Shown here piece after piece: positions 1 to 7,455 of a DNA stretch of 29,519 bases; the first letter of the stretch is position 1, and every line of letters begins with the position of its first letter. The position numbers were made by a program, and so were the translations under genes. The notes below the pieces were generated by a model. It had not been told where the DNA came from. It worked only from the letters and a program-made list of their open reading frames with translations, and did no database searches. The DNA lies in assembly GCA_035938875.1 (NCBI GenBank), contig DASZGL010000122.1:1-29519 (forward strand), in the 5' to 3' direction. Source of the DNA: DASZGL01 sp035938875. GTDB lineage: Bacteria > Chloroflexota > Dormibacteria > Aeolococcales > Aeolococcaceae.

Positions 1-206
1 ACGTCGAGGTGCATGCGGTTCTTGCCCATCTTGACCTCGGGCACGCCTTGGAGGAGGAGCTTGGGCCGGCCGTCGTCGGGGTCGGGCACGAGAGAGATGT
101 ACGTCCCCGCGGCTCCGAAGCGGCGGTAGCTGAGGGCGGCGGTCCAGAAGTCTGCAAGGCGTTCCGCGTCGGCGCAGTCCAGCACCAGTTCGATCCGTTT
201 GCTCAT
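1..206 (-). CDS. VOC (glyoxalase-like) family protein, N-terminal part only
   Basis: The first 68 codons are visible, starting at ATG 206-204; the gene runs off the left edge of the window. The translation opens MSKRIELVLDCADAERLADF and continues with W-T-A-A-L, which is the usual first beta strand and helix of a vicinal-oxygen-chelate (glyoxalase/bleomycin-resistance) module. The later segment YISLVPDPDDGRPKLLLQ is the typical second strand pair. A GGAGA Shine-Dalgarno lies 6 nt before the ATG. It follows the aminotransferase gene on the same strand with a 12-bp gap, so it is probably the last visible gene of the sulfur amino-acid operon. Substrate and metal ligands cannot be judged from a fragment. 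Confidence 0.8.
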   Translation of the reverse strand, partial: MSKRIELVLDCADAERLADFWTAALSYRRFGAAGTYISLVPDPDDGRPKLLLQGVPEVKMGKNRMHLD

Positions 207-218
207 CGTTGTCTCCGT

Positions 219-1400
219 CTATACCGTCGCCGCGGCTTCGCGCAGGGTGAGCAATCGTTCGCGCGCGGCCTCGAGCGTGGCCATGCGCTTGGGGAACGCG
301 AAGCGCACCTGCGACCGCCCGTGTGCCGCCTCTGCGTAGAAGCTGCTTCCCGGAACGACGGCCACACCGACCTTCTCGACGAGCCGGCGCGTGAAATCGA
401 CATCGCTCTCGTCGGTGAGTGCGCCGATGTCGGTCATGACGTAGTAGGCGCCCTTTGGTTCGAAGACGGTGAAGCCGGCAAGGCGCAGCGTGTCGAGCAT
501 GTGTGTGCGGCGTTCTGCATACGCGGCAAGCAGGTTGTCGTAGTAGGCGTCGGGCAGCGACAGGGCGGTGACCGCAGCAACCTGCAGTGGCGCGGCGGCG
601 CCGACGGTGAGGAAGTCGTGTACCTTGCGGATGGCGTTGGTGACCTGCGGGTTGGCGATAGCCCAGCCGACGCGCCAACCGGTGAGGCTGTACGTCTTGC
701 TCAAGCCGTTGACGGTCACCGTCCGTGCGGCCATCCCGGGAAGGGTGGCGATGGGGATGTGCGTCCCCTCGTAGACGAGGTGCTCGTAGATCTCGTCGGT
801 CACCGCGAGCGCGTCGTGCTCGATGCACAACCCGGCGATCAGCTCGAGCTCGGCGCGGGTGAAGACCTTCCCGCTGGGGTTGTGCGGCGTGTTGACGATG
901 ATCGCGGCGGTGCGTGATGAGAAGGCGGCGCGCAGCTCGTCCTCGTCGATGTGCCAGTCCGGTGGCCGCAGCCGGACGTAGCGCGGCACCGCACCACTGA
1001 TCAGGCAGGCCGGTCCGTAGTTCTCGTAGAAGGGCTCGATGATCACCACCTCGTCACCGCGCTCGAGGACGGCGAGCAGCGTGGCCATCATCGTCTCGGT
1101 GGCGCCGCAGCAGACGGTGACCTCGCGTTCGGGGTCGACCTCGAGTGAGTACGTGCGCAACGCCTTGCCGGCGATCGCCGCGCGCAGCTCAGCGTTTCCC
1201 CAGGTGACCGCGTACTGGTTGATGTCGGCGCGTATGGCCGCGCAGGCAGCCTCCTTGACCTCCGCCGGCGCGGCGAAGTCGGGGAAACCCTGGGCGAGGT
1301 TGATGCCCTCGTCACCGTGGTGGAGGACGATGAGACGGCTCATCTCCCGGATGACCGACTCGGTGAATTGCGTGGAGAGGCTGGAGACGTGGCCGGGCAT
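219..1400 (-). CDS. PLP-dependent aminotransferase, class I/II (methionine / kynurenine aminotransferase-like)
   Basis: This 393-residue protein is a fold-type I aminotransferase. Visible signatures are NLAQGFPDF (34-42), NTPHNPSGK (170-178), DEIYE (202-206) and the Schiff-base lysine K235 in SKTYSLTGWR. An arginine near the C terminus (QVRFAFPK) would bind the substrate carboxylate. NLAQGFPDF and SKTYSLTGWR are typical of the YbdL / kynurenine aminotransferase / cysteine-S-conjugate beta-lyase branch, so methionine, its keto acid or kynurenine are likely substrates; the exact one is inferred. The ATG at 1400-1398 shares one base with the stop of the upstream cystathionine gamma-synthase gene (TGATG), which implies translational coupling. 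The open frame runs further upstream, but only as a shadow of that gene. Confidence 0.88.
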   Translation of the reverse strand: MPGHVSSLSTQFTESVIREMSRLIVLHHGDEGINLAQGFPDFAAPAEVKEAACAAIRADINQYAVTWGNAELRAAIAGKALRTYSLEVDPEREVTVCCGATETMMATLLAVLERGDEVVIIEPFYENYGPACLISGAVPRYVRLRPPDWHIDEDELRAAFSSRTAAIIVNTPHNPSGKVFTRAELELIAGLCIEHDALAVTDEIYEHLVYEGTHIPIATLPGMAARTVTVNGLSKTYSLTGWRVGWAIANPQVTNAIRKVHDFLTVGAAAPLQVAAVTALSLPDAYYDNLLAAYAERRTHMLDTLRLAGFTVFEPKGAYYVMTDIGALTDESDVDFTRRLVEKVGVAVVPGSSFYAEAAHGRSQVRFAFPKRMATLEAARERLLTLREAAATV

Positions 1401-2596
1401 CAAGCGAGCGCCTGGTCGAGATCGGCGATGAGGTCCTCGACGTTCTCGACGCCGACGCTGAGCCGGATCAGCCCGTCGCTGACGCCGACCTCGCGGCGCC
1501 GCTCCGCGGGCACAGACGCGTGGGTCATCCGCCCGGGGTGCTCGGCCAGCGACTCGACGGCTCCCAGGGACTCGGCGAGCAGGAAGAGCCGCAGCCGTGC
1601 CAGCACTCGCAGAGCGCGTTCTTCGCTGTCGACCTCGAAGGAGACCATGCCGCCCGGTGCGCGCATCTGCCGTTCCGCCAGCGCGCGCTGGGGGTGCGAG
1701 TGAAGCCCGGGATAGTGGACCACGCGCACGGCGGGGTGGGTCTCGAGAAAGCGGGCGACCGCCAGGGCGTTGCTGCACTGCTGATCGACACGCAGCGCCA
1801 GCGTCTTGACGCCGCGCAACAGCAGCCAGCAGTCGAACGGCGAGGGCACCGCGCCGACAGCGTTCTGGTGGAAACGCAGCGTCGATGCCAGGTTGTCGTC
1901 GTCGAGCATCACGGCGCCGCCGACGACGTCGCTGTGTCCCCCGAGGTACTTCGTCGAGCTGTGCAGCACGATGTCGGCGCCGAGCGTCAGCGGACTCTGC
2001 AGGCACGGTGTCGCAAAGGTGTTGTCGACGACGGTCATCATCCCGCGTTCCCGGGCGATGTCGGCGACGGCCTGGATGTCGACGAGTCGCAGCAGCGGGT
2101 TGGTCGGTGACTCGAGCCAGACCATCCGGGTTTGGTCGGTCATCGCCTCGTGCACCGCTTCGGGGTCGCGCGCGTCGACGGCGGTAAACGTATAGCCATA
2201 TCGAGTCAGGACGCGGTTGAACAACCGTGCCGTTCCACCGTAGACGTCGTCGTTGACGATCACGTGGTCACCCGCCTCGAGGAGCAGCATGACCGTGACC
2301 GTCGCCGCCAGCCCGGACGCGAAGGTGAGGCAGTGACGGGCGCTCTCCAGCGCGGCCAGGCACTGCTCGAGCGACTGCCGCGTGGGGTTGTTGCTCCGCG
2401 AATACTCGAACCCCTGGTGGACACCGACCGCGTCCTGCCGGTACGTCGTCGCCATGTGAATGGGCACGACCACGGCACCGGTTGCCTCGTCCGGTCCCTG
2501 ACCGACGTGCAGGGCGCGCGTGGCGAAGCCCCAGGCAGGAACCGCGGGATCGCCCTCAGCCACGGGGGTGGGCGACGAACTCGAGGAGGTCGGCAC
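1400..2596 (-). CDS. metB: Cystathionine gamma-synthase / gamma-lyase (Cys/Met metabolism PLP enzyme)
   Basis: This is a Cys/Met-metabolism PLP enzyme of family length (398 aa from GTG 2596). It shows the phosphate-binding YSRSNNPT motif (65-72), ASGLAA (93-98), VDNTFATP (190-197) and the PLP lysine K216 in HSSTKYLGGHSD. Synthase and lyase cannot be separated by eye. A cystathionine beta-synthase gene directly upstream favours the lyase direction (cystathionine to cysteine, 2-oxobutyrate and ammonia), as in the cbs/metB neighbourhood of Mycobacterium. The start is uncertain: GTG 2596 overlaps cbs by 41 bp, whereas GTG 2563-2561 gives a tighter 8-bp overlap and removes a serine-rich N terminus unlike the family. 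Neither has a strong Shine-Dalgarno. Confidence 0.88.
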   Translation of the reverse strand: MPTSSSSSPTPVAEGDPAVPAWGFATRALHVGQGPDEATGAVVVPIHMATTYRQDAVGVHQGFEYSRSNNPTRQSLEQCLAALESARHCLTFASGLAATVTVMLLLEAGDHVIVNDDVYGGTARLFNRVLTRYGYTFTAVDARDPEAVHEAMTDQTRMVWLESPTNPLLRLVDIQAVADIARERGMMTVVDNTFATPCLQSPLTLGADIVLHSSTKYLGGHSDVVGGAVMLDDDNLASTLRFHQNAVGAVPSPFDCWLLLRGVKTLALRVDQQCSNALAVARFLETHPAVRVVHYPGLHSHPQRALAERQMRAPGGMVSFEVDSEERALRVLARLRLFLLAESLGAVESLAEHPGRMTHASVPAERRREVGVSDGLIRLSVGVENVEDLIADLDQALA

Positions 2597-3956
2597 GGGT
2601 CACCATTCCGATCGGCGCCGTGCCCTCGACGACGACGACCGCGGCGTCGCCGCGGAGCAGTGCCTGGAACGCCTCCTCGATGGGCGCCTCGGCAGGCATG
2701 GTGCGGAAGGGTGGATCCATCGCCGCTGTGACTGCCTCACTGACCACTCCGGGATCGCGGTAGATGCGGTCGAGCAGTGTCCGCTCCTGCAGGCTGCCGA
2801 CGATGCCGCCGCCGCCATCGGCCGGCGTTCCCTCGCGAACGGGCAGCTGGGAGATCCCGTAGCGCTGCATCACCTCGATGGCCTCGCCCACGGTGGTTCC
2901 GACCTCGACTGTCACCAACTCGGGAAGCTTGTCGTGGGCGTGGTCGTGCCCCGCCGCTGCGGCCGCGGTGTGCAGCACCTCGCGGATGCGCGCCGGGGTG
3001 ATGCGCTCGATGTAGCCGTTCTGCCGCATCCACTCGTCGCTGAAGAACTTGCTCAGGTAGTTGCGTCCGGTGTCGGGAAGGACGACGACGATGACCGCGC
3101 TCTCGTCGCGCTCGCCGGCGACGACCAGTGCCGCATGAAGCGCCAGCCCGGACGAGCCGCCGACGAGGATCCCCTCCTCGCGTGCCAGCCGCCTGGCGGC
3201 GACGAACGACTCCTTGTCGGTCACCTGGACGATGCGGTCGACGATGGACAGATCCATCGTCTCTGGATAGAAGTCCTCGCCGACTCCCTCGACGACGTAG
3301 GGATGGATGTCCTTCGACGAGTAGATGGAGCCCTCGGGGTCGGCGCCGACGATCTGCATGGACGCCTTCTGCTCCTTGAGGTACCGACCAGCCCCGCTGA
3401 TCGTCCCGCCCGTTCCCATGCCGACGACCAGGACGTCGACCCGGCCCTCGGTCTGCCGCCAGATCTCCGGGCCGGTGGTGCGGTAGTGCGCCTCGGGGTT
3501 TACCGGATTGGCGTACTGGTTGGGCTGGAATGCCCCGGGGATCTCACGCGTCAGCCGGTCGGCCACCGAGTAATACGACTGCGGCGACTCCTTCGCCACA
3601 GCCGTCGGGCAGATGACCACCTCTGCGCCGTACGCCTTGAGCAGGTTGATCTTCTCCACGCTCATCTTGTCGGGCATCACGAAGACGCAGCGATAGCCCT
3701 TGATGGCCGCGGCCATGGCGAGGCCGTGGCCGGTGTTTCCCGAGGTCGGCTCGACGATCGTCCCCCCGGGGCGCAGGACGCCGCGGCGCTCGGCGTCCTC
3801 GATCATTCCCAGGGTGATGCGGTCCTTGATGCTGCCCCCGGGATTCAGCGTCTCGAGCTTGGCGAGGACGGTCGGCCGCACTCCCGCGGCAACCTTGTGC
3901 AGGCGTACCAGCGGGGTATCACCGACCGCGTCGAGGATGCTCTCGAGATACTGCAC
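2556..3956 (-). CDS. cbs: Cystathionine beta-synthase with C-terminal CBS domain pair
   Basis: This enzyme condenses homocysteine and serine to cystathionine, the first step of reverse transsulfuration. At 466 aa it matches the actinobacterial type without a haem domain. The PLP lysine is K44 in NPGGSIKDRI, the substrate-binding loop is EPTSGNTG (69-76) and the PLP phosphate loop is GMGTGGTISGAG. The sequence QYANPVNPEAHYRTTGPEIW closely resembles mycobacterial Cbs. Residues from about 330 to the end form two CBS motifs (YGISQLPV; ending PIGMVTRADLLEFV), usually a regulatory nucleotide or SAM site. The start is GTG 3956, chosen because M-QYLESILDAVGDTPLV aligns with family N termini. A TACACT hexamer 9 nt upstream suggests an almost leaderless transcript. 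It is the first gene of the four-gene sulfur operon. Confidence 0.93.
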   Translation of the reverse strand: MQYLESILDAVGDTPLVRLHKVAAGVRPTVLAKLETLNPGGSIKDRITLGMIEDAERRGVLRPGGTIVEPTSGNTGHGLAMAAAIKGYRCVFVMPDKMSVEKINLLKAYGAEVVICPTAVAKESPQSYYSVADRLTREIPGAFQPNQYANPVNPEAHYRTTGPEIWRQTEGRVDVLVVGMGTGGTISGAGRYLKEQKASMQIVGADPEGSIYSSKDIHPYVVEGVGEDFYPETMDLSIVDRIVQVTDKESFVAARRLAREEGILVGGSSGLALHAALVVAGERDESAVIVVVLPDTGRNYLSKFFSDEWMRQNGYIERITPARIREVLHTAAAAAGHDHAHDKLPELVTVEVGTTVGEAIEVMQRYGISQLPVREGTPADGGGGIVGSLQERTLLDRIYRDPGVVSEAVTAAMDPPFRTMPAEAPIEEAFQALLRGDAAVVVVEGTAPIGMVTRADLLEFVAHPRG

Positions 3957-3965
3957 GAAGCCCTG

Positions 3966-3971
3966 AGTGTA
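3966..3971 (-). promoter_or_regulatory. Possible -10 element for the cbs operon
   Basis: The minus strand reads TACACT here, 9 nt before the cbs GTG. This fits the TANNNT -10 pattern and would put the transcript start within about 3 nt of the start codon. No convincing -35 box is visible. The 88-bp gap between cbs and the DUF4389 gene holds nothing else except a weak 5-bp stem (GAGCC/GGCTC, 4027-4041) after the DUF4389 stop. Confidence 0.4.
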
Positions 3972-4044
3972 CGCCGCGCCGATCAGCCTGACCGTTGTTC
4001 GGCGCAGAACCCCCTTTGTCGTCGGCGAGCCTCGGTGGCTCCGG

Positions 4045-4623
4045 TCACGGAGCCAGGCGGAACGGCGGGTACTCGTCGGTTACCAGGGCGAACGCGTACG
4101 CCTCGACCCGGAGCCCCCAGCGCAGGACGCCCACCACGAAGCCATGGAGCCCGCGGGGGTGACGGCCGGTGATGATGATGACCAGCCAGGCGAAGATGGT
4201 GACGACGATGCTCGCGATGCCGAGCAGGACGAGCACGACGATCTGGGGGATGATGAGGAACCACTTGACCAGCGGTAACCATTGGCTGACCGCTGCGCCA
4301 CTCTGCGGGTCGGGAAGCTCGACGTGGACGTGCTGCGCTTCGTCGGTTGACGGGTACTCATCGCGCAACAGCAGAAGATACGCCACCACTCGATTGAAGA
4401 ATCGGATGATGTTGAGGTTCCAGTCGTACCACCAGCTTGGATACTTGTGGCGAAAGACGAGCATGAGCAGCGTCGCCACGAACAAGACCCCAGCCCGCGT
4501 GGCAGCCGCGACGAGGAGGATGGGGATGGCGAGGATGAGGCGGAACGCCACGGTGAGCCGGTTGCGCGAACCATCGGGGTAGTCAACGCTGAGCTGCGCT
4601 GGGTACGGAGTTGCTGCCTGCAT
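4045..4623 (-). CDS. DUF4389 domain-containing membrane protein
   Basis: This 192-residue protein has three or four hydrophobic segments, at about 24-60 (one or two passes), 114-150 and a weaker one near 155-175. It carries the repeated RHKYPSWWYDWNLNIIRFF and LLLLRDEYPSTDE / VTDEYPPFRLAP features of DUF4389 proteins, where a charged-aromatic DEYP motif follows each membrane unit. The function of the family is unknown. The ATG at 4623 lies 9 bp after the stop of the permease gene, with a GAGG ribosome-binding sequence overlapping that stop, so the two are almost certainly co-transcribed. A role as accessory subunit of the permease is an inference from this arrangement only. Confidence 0.85.
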   Translation of the reverse strand: MQAATPYPAQLSVDYPDGSRNRLTVAFRLILAIPILLVAAATRAGVLFVATLLMLVFRHKYPSWWYDWNLNIIRFFNRVVAYLLLLRDEYPSTDEAQHVHVELPDPQSGAAVSQWLPLVKWFLIIPQIVVLVLLGIASIVVTIFAWLVIIITGRHPRGLHGFVVGVLRWGLRVEAYAFALVTDEYPPFRLAP

Positions 4624-4632
4624 GGTGACGCC

Positions 4633-5820
4633 TCAGGTTACGGAGCTGTGCGAATGGGCGTGGCCCATCGCAGCGTGTTCGTCCGGCGGAGCTTCCATCA
4701 TGCGCAGCATCGCCACGCCGCCGGTGCGCAGGAATCGCATGGCGAGTACAGCGATGAGGGCGATGAAGGCAACGTCGAGGAAGGTGTCGTAGTTCCACGA
4801 GATCGTCGTGTCGAACACGGTGATGGCGCGATCCGTCGGCGTTGCCCGGGCGAGGTCGAACACCGAGCCGACGGCAAGACCGGCGAGCACCATCGCCACG
4901 TAGGAGACGGCGAACAGGTACAGGCTCACTCGGATGCCGTAGTACTTCCGGTAGATGTTGAGGATGGGGAGGATGATCAGATCGGCGAAAATGAAGGCGA
5001 TCACACCGGCGAAGCTGATGCCGCCGCGCCAGAGTACCGCCGCAAGTGGGACGTTGCCGACAGAGCAGACGAAGCTGACGACCGCGATCAGCGGGCCGAT
5101 CAGCGCTCCCCACACCGAGGTCGCCGCGCCGTGTCCATTGATGAACAGCTGCGACCACACCGAGTCGGGTACCCACGCGCCGAGCGCGCCGGCCAAGAGG
5201 AACCCGATGAGCAGGTCGGACCACAGGCTGTAGACGCCCATGAAGAAGTAGTGGCTGATCGAGGTGTACGCGCGGGGTGAGAACAGCCGGCGGAAGAAGG
5301 GTCCGTCGGTCACCGACATGTCCATGGCGCCGTGGCCTTCCATTCGTCCGCGGATGCCCTTGTCTGCCTGCACTCTCGCCTCATCGACCAGGCGGCGGCT
5401 CAGCGTGTAGCGGAAGATGACGGCGAGGATGATCACCATCAAGACTCCGCCCGCCAGCTCGGCGCCGAGAAACTGCCAGCCGAGGAGGATGAGCAGCACG
5501 AATCCGAGCTCGAACACCAGGTTGGTCGACGCAAACTCGAAGATGATCGCGTTGGCGAACGTCGCTCCCTTGCGGAACAGCGTTCGGGCGACGGCGACCG
5601 CCGCGTAGGAGCACGACGACGAGGCCGCGCCGAACGCGCCGGCAAGCGCCACCGACTGCGACGAGTCTCTGCCCAGTGCCCGGGTGATCGCTTGTTTCGA
5701 CACCACCGTCTCGACGATGGCGGAAAGCAGGAAACCGAGGGCAAGCGGCCAGAGCACCTGCCAGAACATCGCGAACGACAGGCGGAGCGCGTCGCCGAGG
5801 TGGTGGAGAACGAACTCCAT
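4633..5820 (-). CDS. YraQ / DUF318-type permease with histidine-rich C-terminus
   Basis: This 395-residue polytopic membrane protein has about eight to ten hydrophobic segments. It belongs by sequence to the predicted permeases of the DUF318/YraQ (ArsP-like) group. Two copies of the family's small-residue/cysteine motif are visible: GAASSSCSYAAVAVA with C70, and VCSVGNVPLAAVLW with C252. Members such as ArsP export organoarsenicals; for most the substrate is unknown. A cytosolic loop of about 35 residues (140-180) separates the two halves. The tail ends DEHAAMGHAHSHSSVT, a histidine cluster typical of metal-handling proteins, so a metal or metalloid substrate is plausible but not shown. The start is ATG 5820; a 13-bp hairpin covers this codon. 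A cupin gene lies upstream and a DUF4389 gene downstream on the same strand. Confidence 0.87.
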   Translation of the reverse strand: MEFVLHHLGDALRLSFAMFWQVLWPLALGFLLSAIVETVVSKQAITRALGRDSSQSVALAGAFGAASSSCSYAAVAVARTLFRKGATFANAIIFEFASTNLVFELGFVLLILLGWQFLGAELAGGVLMVIILAVIFRYTLSRRLVDEARVQADKGIRGRMEGHGAMDMSVTDGPFFRRLFSPRAYTSISHYFFMGVYSLWSDLLIGFLLAGALGAWVPDSVWSQLFINGHGAATSVWGALIGPLIAVVSFVCSVGNVPLAAVLWRGGISFAGVIAFIFADLIILPILNIYRKYYGIRVSLYLFAVSYVAMVLAGLAVGSVFDLARATPTDRAITVFDTTISWNYDTFLDVAFIALIAVLAMRFLRTGGVAMLRMMEAPPDEHAAMGHAHSHSSVT

Positions 5821-5852
5821 CGGCCGCTAACTCTGCAGGTAGCGGCCGATGG
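5817..5852 (-). promoter_or_regulatory. Perfect 13-bp hairpin covering the permease start codon
   Basis: Positions 5817-5829 and 5840-5852 are perfect reverse complements of 13 bp, with a 10-nt loop. Read on the minus strand, the structure begins about 24 nt after the cupin stop and its 3' arm contains the ATG (5820-5818) of the permease. No U-tract follows, so a standard intrinsic terminator is less likely than a structure that controls permease translation, though it could do both. Confidence 0.6.
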
Positions 5853-5875
5853 GTACGGTCAGAAAGCGAGTCGGG

Positions 5876-6250
5876 TCAGCGCTTCGCGTAGTCGGCGAAG
5901 CCCTGCCAGTCGATGACCACGCAGTCCTCGTTGCCGACGACCCAGGCGTCATGGCCCGGCGGGCAGATCATCACATCGCCGGGACCAAAGTCATCCTCGG
6001 TGCCGTCATCCATGACGATGTGCATGCGGCCTGAGATGGTGTAGCCGACGTGCGCTGCCATGCAGCTGTCGGTCTTGGCGATGGGCTTGACGTTCTGGCT
6101 CCAGCGCCATCCCGGCTTGAAGACGGCACGGCCGATGGGCCCGCCATCGACGTTGACCAGGGCAAGCTGTCCGGAGTTGCCTTCGAACGGCCGGACCTCC
6201 TCGGGGCTGTCGAGGCTCAATCTGCGCAGTCCTGTGGTGGCTGTTCCCAT
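5876..6250 (-). CDS. Small single-domain cupin protein
   Basis: This is a 124-residue cupin if started at ATG 6250, which has an AGGGGG ribosome-binding sequence 7 nt upstream; ATG 6268 is an in-frame alternative with a poorly spaced site. The two cupin motifs are present: a first motif with H-V-G-Y-T-I-S-G-R-M-H (histidine metal ligands) and a second, DFGPGDVMICPPGHDAWVVG, with G-D and a PPGH histidine. KPGWRWSQNVKPI before motif 1 is typical of small actinobacterial cupins of unknown function. Only a metal-binding beta-barrel can be claimed. The open frame continues upstream, but that arginine-rich extension lies in the divergent promoter region shared with fdhD and is probably not translated. 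Confidence 0.82.
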   Translation of the reverse strand: MGTATTGLRRLSLDSPEEVRPFEGNSGQLALVNVDGGPIGRAVFKPGWRWSQNVKPIAKTDSCMAAHVGYTISGRMHIVMDDGTEDDFGPGDVMICPPGHDAWVVGNEDCVVIDWQGFADYAKR

Positions 6251-6349
6251 GGGCTGTCCCCCTGCCATGTGCCCCTCTGCGGGGCTGGAGCGCCAGTATG
6301 CGCGCGCCGTCCCTGCCGCGTGTGAGCCCTGCCCATCCACCGGCATGAC

Positions 6350-6355
6350 GTACGC
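6350..6355 (+). promoter_or_regulatory. Possible -10 element for fdhD
   Basis: TACGCT lies 8 nt before the GTG start of fdhD, matching TANNNT at leaderless spacing. No clear -35 box is visible and no Shine-Dalgarno precedes the GTG, which agrees with a leaderless or near-leaderless transcript. Confidence 0.4.
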
Positions 6356-6363
6356 TCGGCCCC

Positions 6364-7179
6364 GTGACCGGCAGGAGCGCAAACCGGCGTTTGGTCCGCC
6401 TCGACGGCGCCGGTCGCAGCTGGCGCAGCGATCAGGTCGTCGTCGAGGAGCCGCTCGAGCTGCGCGTCGCCGGCGTGCCTGTGGCGGTGACCATGCGCAC
6501 CCCCGGCGACGACTTCGACCTGGCAGTTGGCTTCCTTGTCACCGAGGCGATCGTCGACGGTGCCGAGGAGATCAGCGCGATCCGCACCTGCGAGGGCAAG
6601 CCGAAGGGGCGGCACAACGTCCTCGACATCGAGCTCGCCCCCGGCGCCCGCGGATTCGACGCCGCGCAGGCGCGGGCCTTCTACACGACGTCGTCGTGCG
6701 GCGTCTGCGGCAAGGCCAGCATCGACGCCGTCCGCACCCGGTCGCGCCACGAGGTGGGCGACGACCCGCTGCGTATCGAGCGAGCCGTACTCGCGGCGCT
6801 GGCCGGCCGACTCGCGGGCGCCCAGCGCGTCTTCCGCAGGACCGGTGGGCTCCACGCCGCCGCGCTGTTCGACGCCGGCGGCGAGCTCGTCTGCCTGCGC
6901 GAGGACGTCGGCCGCCACAACGCCTTCGACAAGGTGATCGGCTGGGCGGCGACCAACGGGCTGCTGCCGCTTCGCTCCCACGTGATCCTCGCCTCGGGGC
7001 GGGCCAGCTTCGAGCTGACCCAGAAGGCGCTGATGGCCGGCATCCCCTGTCTGGCCGCGGTCTCGGCCCCCTCGAGCCTGGCCATCGACCTCGCCGCCGA
7101 GGCGGGGATGACCCTGGTGGGATTCCTGCGCGACGGCGCGATGAACATCTACGCGGGGCAGCACCGGGTGGCGGACTGA
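6364..7179 (+). CDS. fdhD: Formate dehydrogenase accessory sulfurtransferase FdhD
   Basis: FdhD carries sulfur from the cysteine desulfurase to the bis-MGD molybdenum cofactor so that formate dehydrogenases become active. The 271-residue sequence has the expected FdhD layout: VVVEEPLELRVAG (25-37), TPGDDFDLAVGFL (46-58), the sulfur-carrying C-x-x-C at C112/C115 in SSCGVCGKAS, GGLHAAALF, and the cofactor-binding REDVGRHNAFDKVIG. The C-terminal AGMTLVGFLRDGAMNIY is also characteristic. The start is GTG 6364; an upstream ATG is out of frame. No formate dehydrogenase or molybdenum-cofactor gene is visible within the window, so the client enzyme must be encoded elsewhere. It is divergent from the cupin gene and convergent with the zinc-ribbon gene. 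Confidence 0.96.
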   Translation: MTGRSANRRLVRLDGAGRSWRSDQVVVEEPLELRVAGVPVAVTMRTPGDDFDLAVGFLVTEAIVDGAEEISAIRTCEGKPKGRHNVLDIELAPGARGFDAAQARAFYTTSSCGVCGKASIDAVRTRSRHEVGDDPLRIERAVLAALAGRLAGAQRVFRRTGGLHAAALFDAGGELVCLREDVGRHNAFDKVIGWAATNGLLPLRSHVILASGRASFELTQKALMAGIPCLAAVSAPSSLAIDLAAEAGMTLVGFLRDGAMNIYAGQHRVAD

Positions 7180-7209
7180 GCGGCGGCGGCCGCCGTCAGC
7201 GGCTCAGTC
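7174..7209. terminator. Nested inverted repeat between convergent fdhD and zinc-ribbon genes
   Basis: An outer stem pairs GACTGAGC (7174-7181) with GCTCAGTC (7202-7209). Inside it is a GC-only palindrome CGGCGGCCGCCG at 7184-7195. The two stop codons lie in the two outer arms. There is no T-tract, but the symmetry at a tail-to-tail junction fits a bidirectional terminator of the U-less type common in GC-rich bacteria. Confidence 0.5.
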
Positions 7210-7455
7210 TTCGGTGTCGAGGGCGAAGATCCCCTGACCCGCTCGGCCGACCAGCACCAGCCGGCCCGAGGTCTCCGTCGCCAGCGGCACGCTCAGCTCG
7301 GCTCCGCACTCCAGGCAGCGACCGCGCAGCTGATCGCCGACCTCGATGAGCACCCGCCGACGACCTTCGCACTGCGGGCAGGAGGCCAGCCGGGTGTAGC
7401 CGACGAGATCACGCGGGTCCGATGTGACGGAAGTGACGGCCGTGGAGACGGGCAT
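7204..7455 (-). CDS. Small zinc-ribbon protein
   Basis: This 83-residue protein has two knuckles, C26-x2-C29 (SCPQCEGRR) and C47-x2-C50 (RCLECGAEL), spaced 17 residues apart. That is a classic zinc-ribbon that should bind one Zn ion. The rest is a short polar N terminus and a hydrophobic-acidic tail (LVLVGRAGQGIFALDTED). I do not recognise a named family. An AAGG sequence 7 nt before ATG 7455 can serve as ribosome-binding site. The 123 bp upstream (7456-7578) is noticeably richer in A/T than the rest of the window and holds a weak promoter candidate on the minus strand (TTGCGT, 17-bp spacer, AACAAT). The S9 peptidase gene upstream on the same strand is too far for tight coupling. Confidence 0.7.
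   Translation of the reverse strand: MPVSTAVTSVTSDPRDLVGYTRLASCPQCEGRRRVLIEVGDQLRGRCLECGAELSVPLATETSGRLVLVGRAGQGIFALDTED

Noticed and set aside
4027..4041. GAGCC/GGCTC stem after the DUF4389 stop
   Set aside because: Only 5 bp, no T-tract; too weak to call a terminator in DNA this GC-rich.
2520..4172. 550-codon open frame on the plus strand, opposite cbs and the adjacent genes
   Set aside because: It is antisense to a clear cystathionine beta-synthase, has no recognisable domain and has the composition expected of a GC-rich shadow frame.
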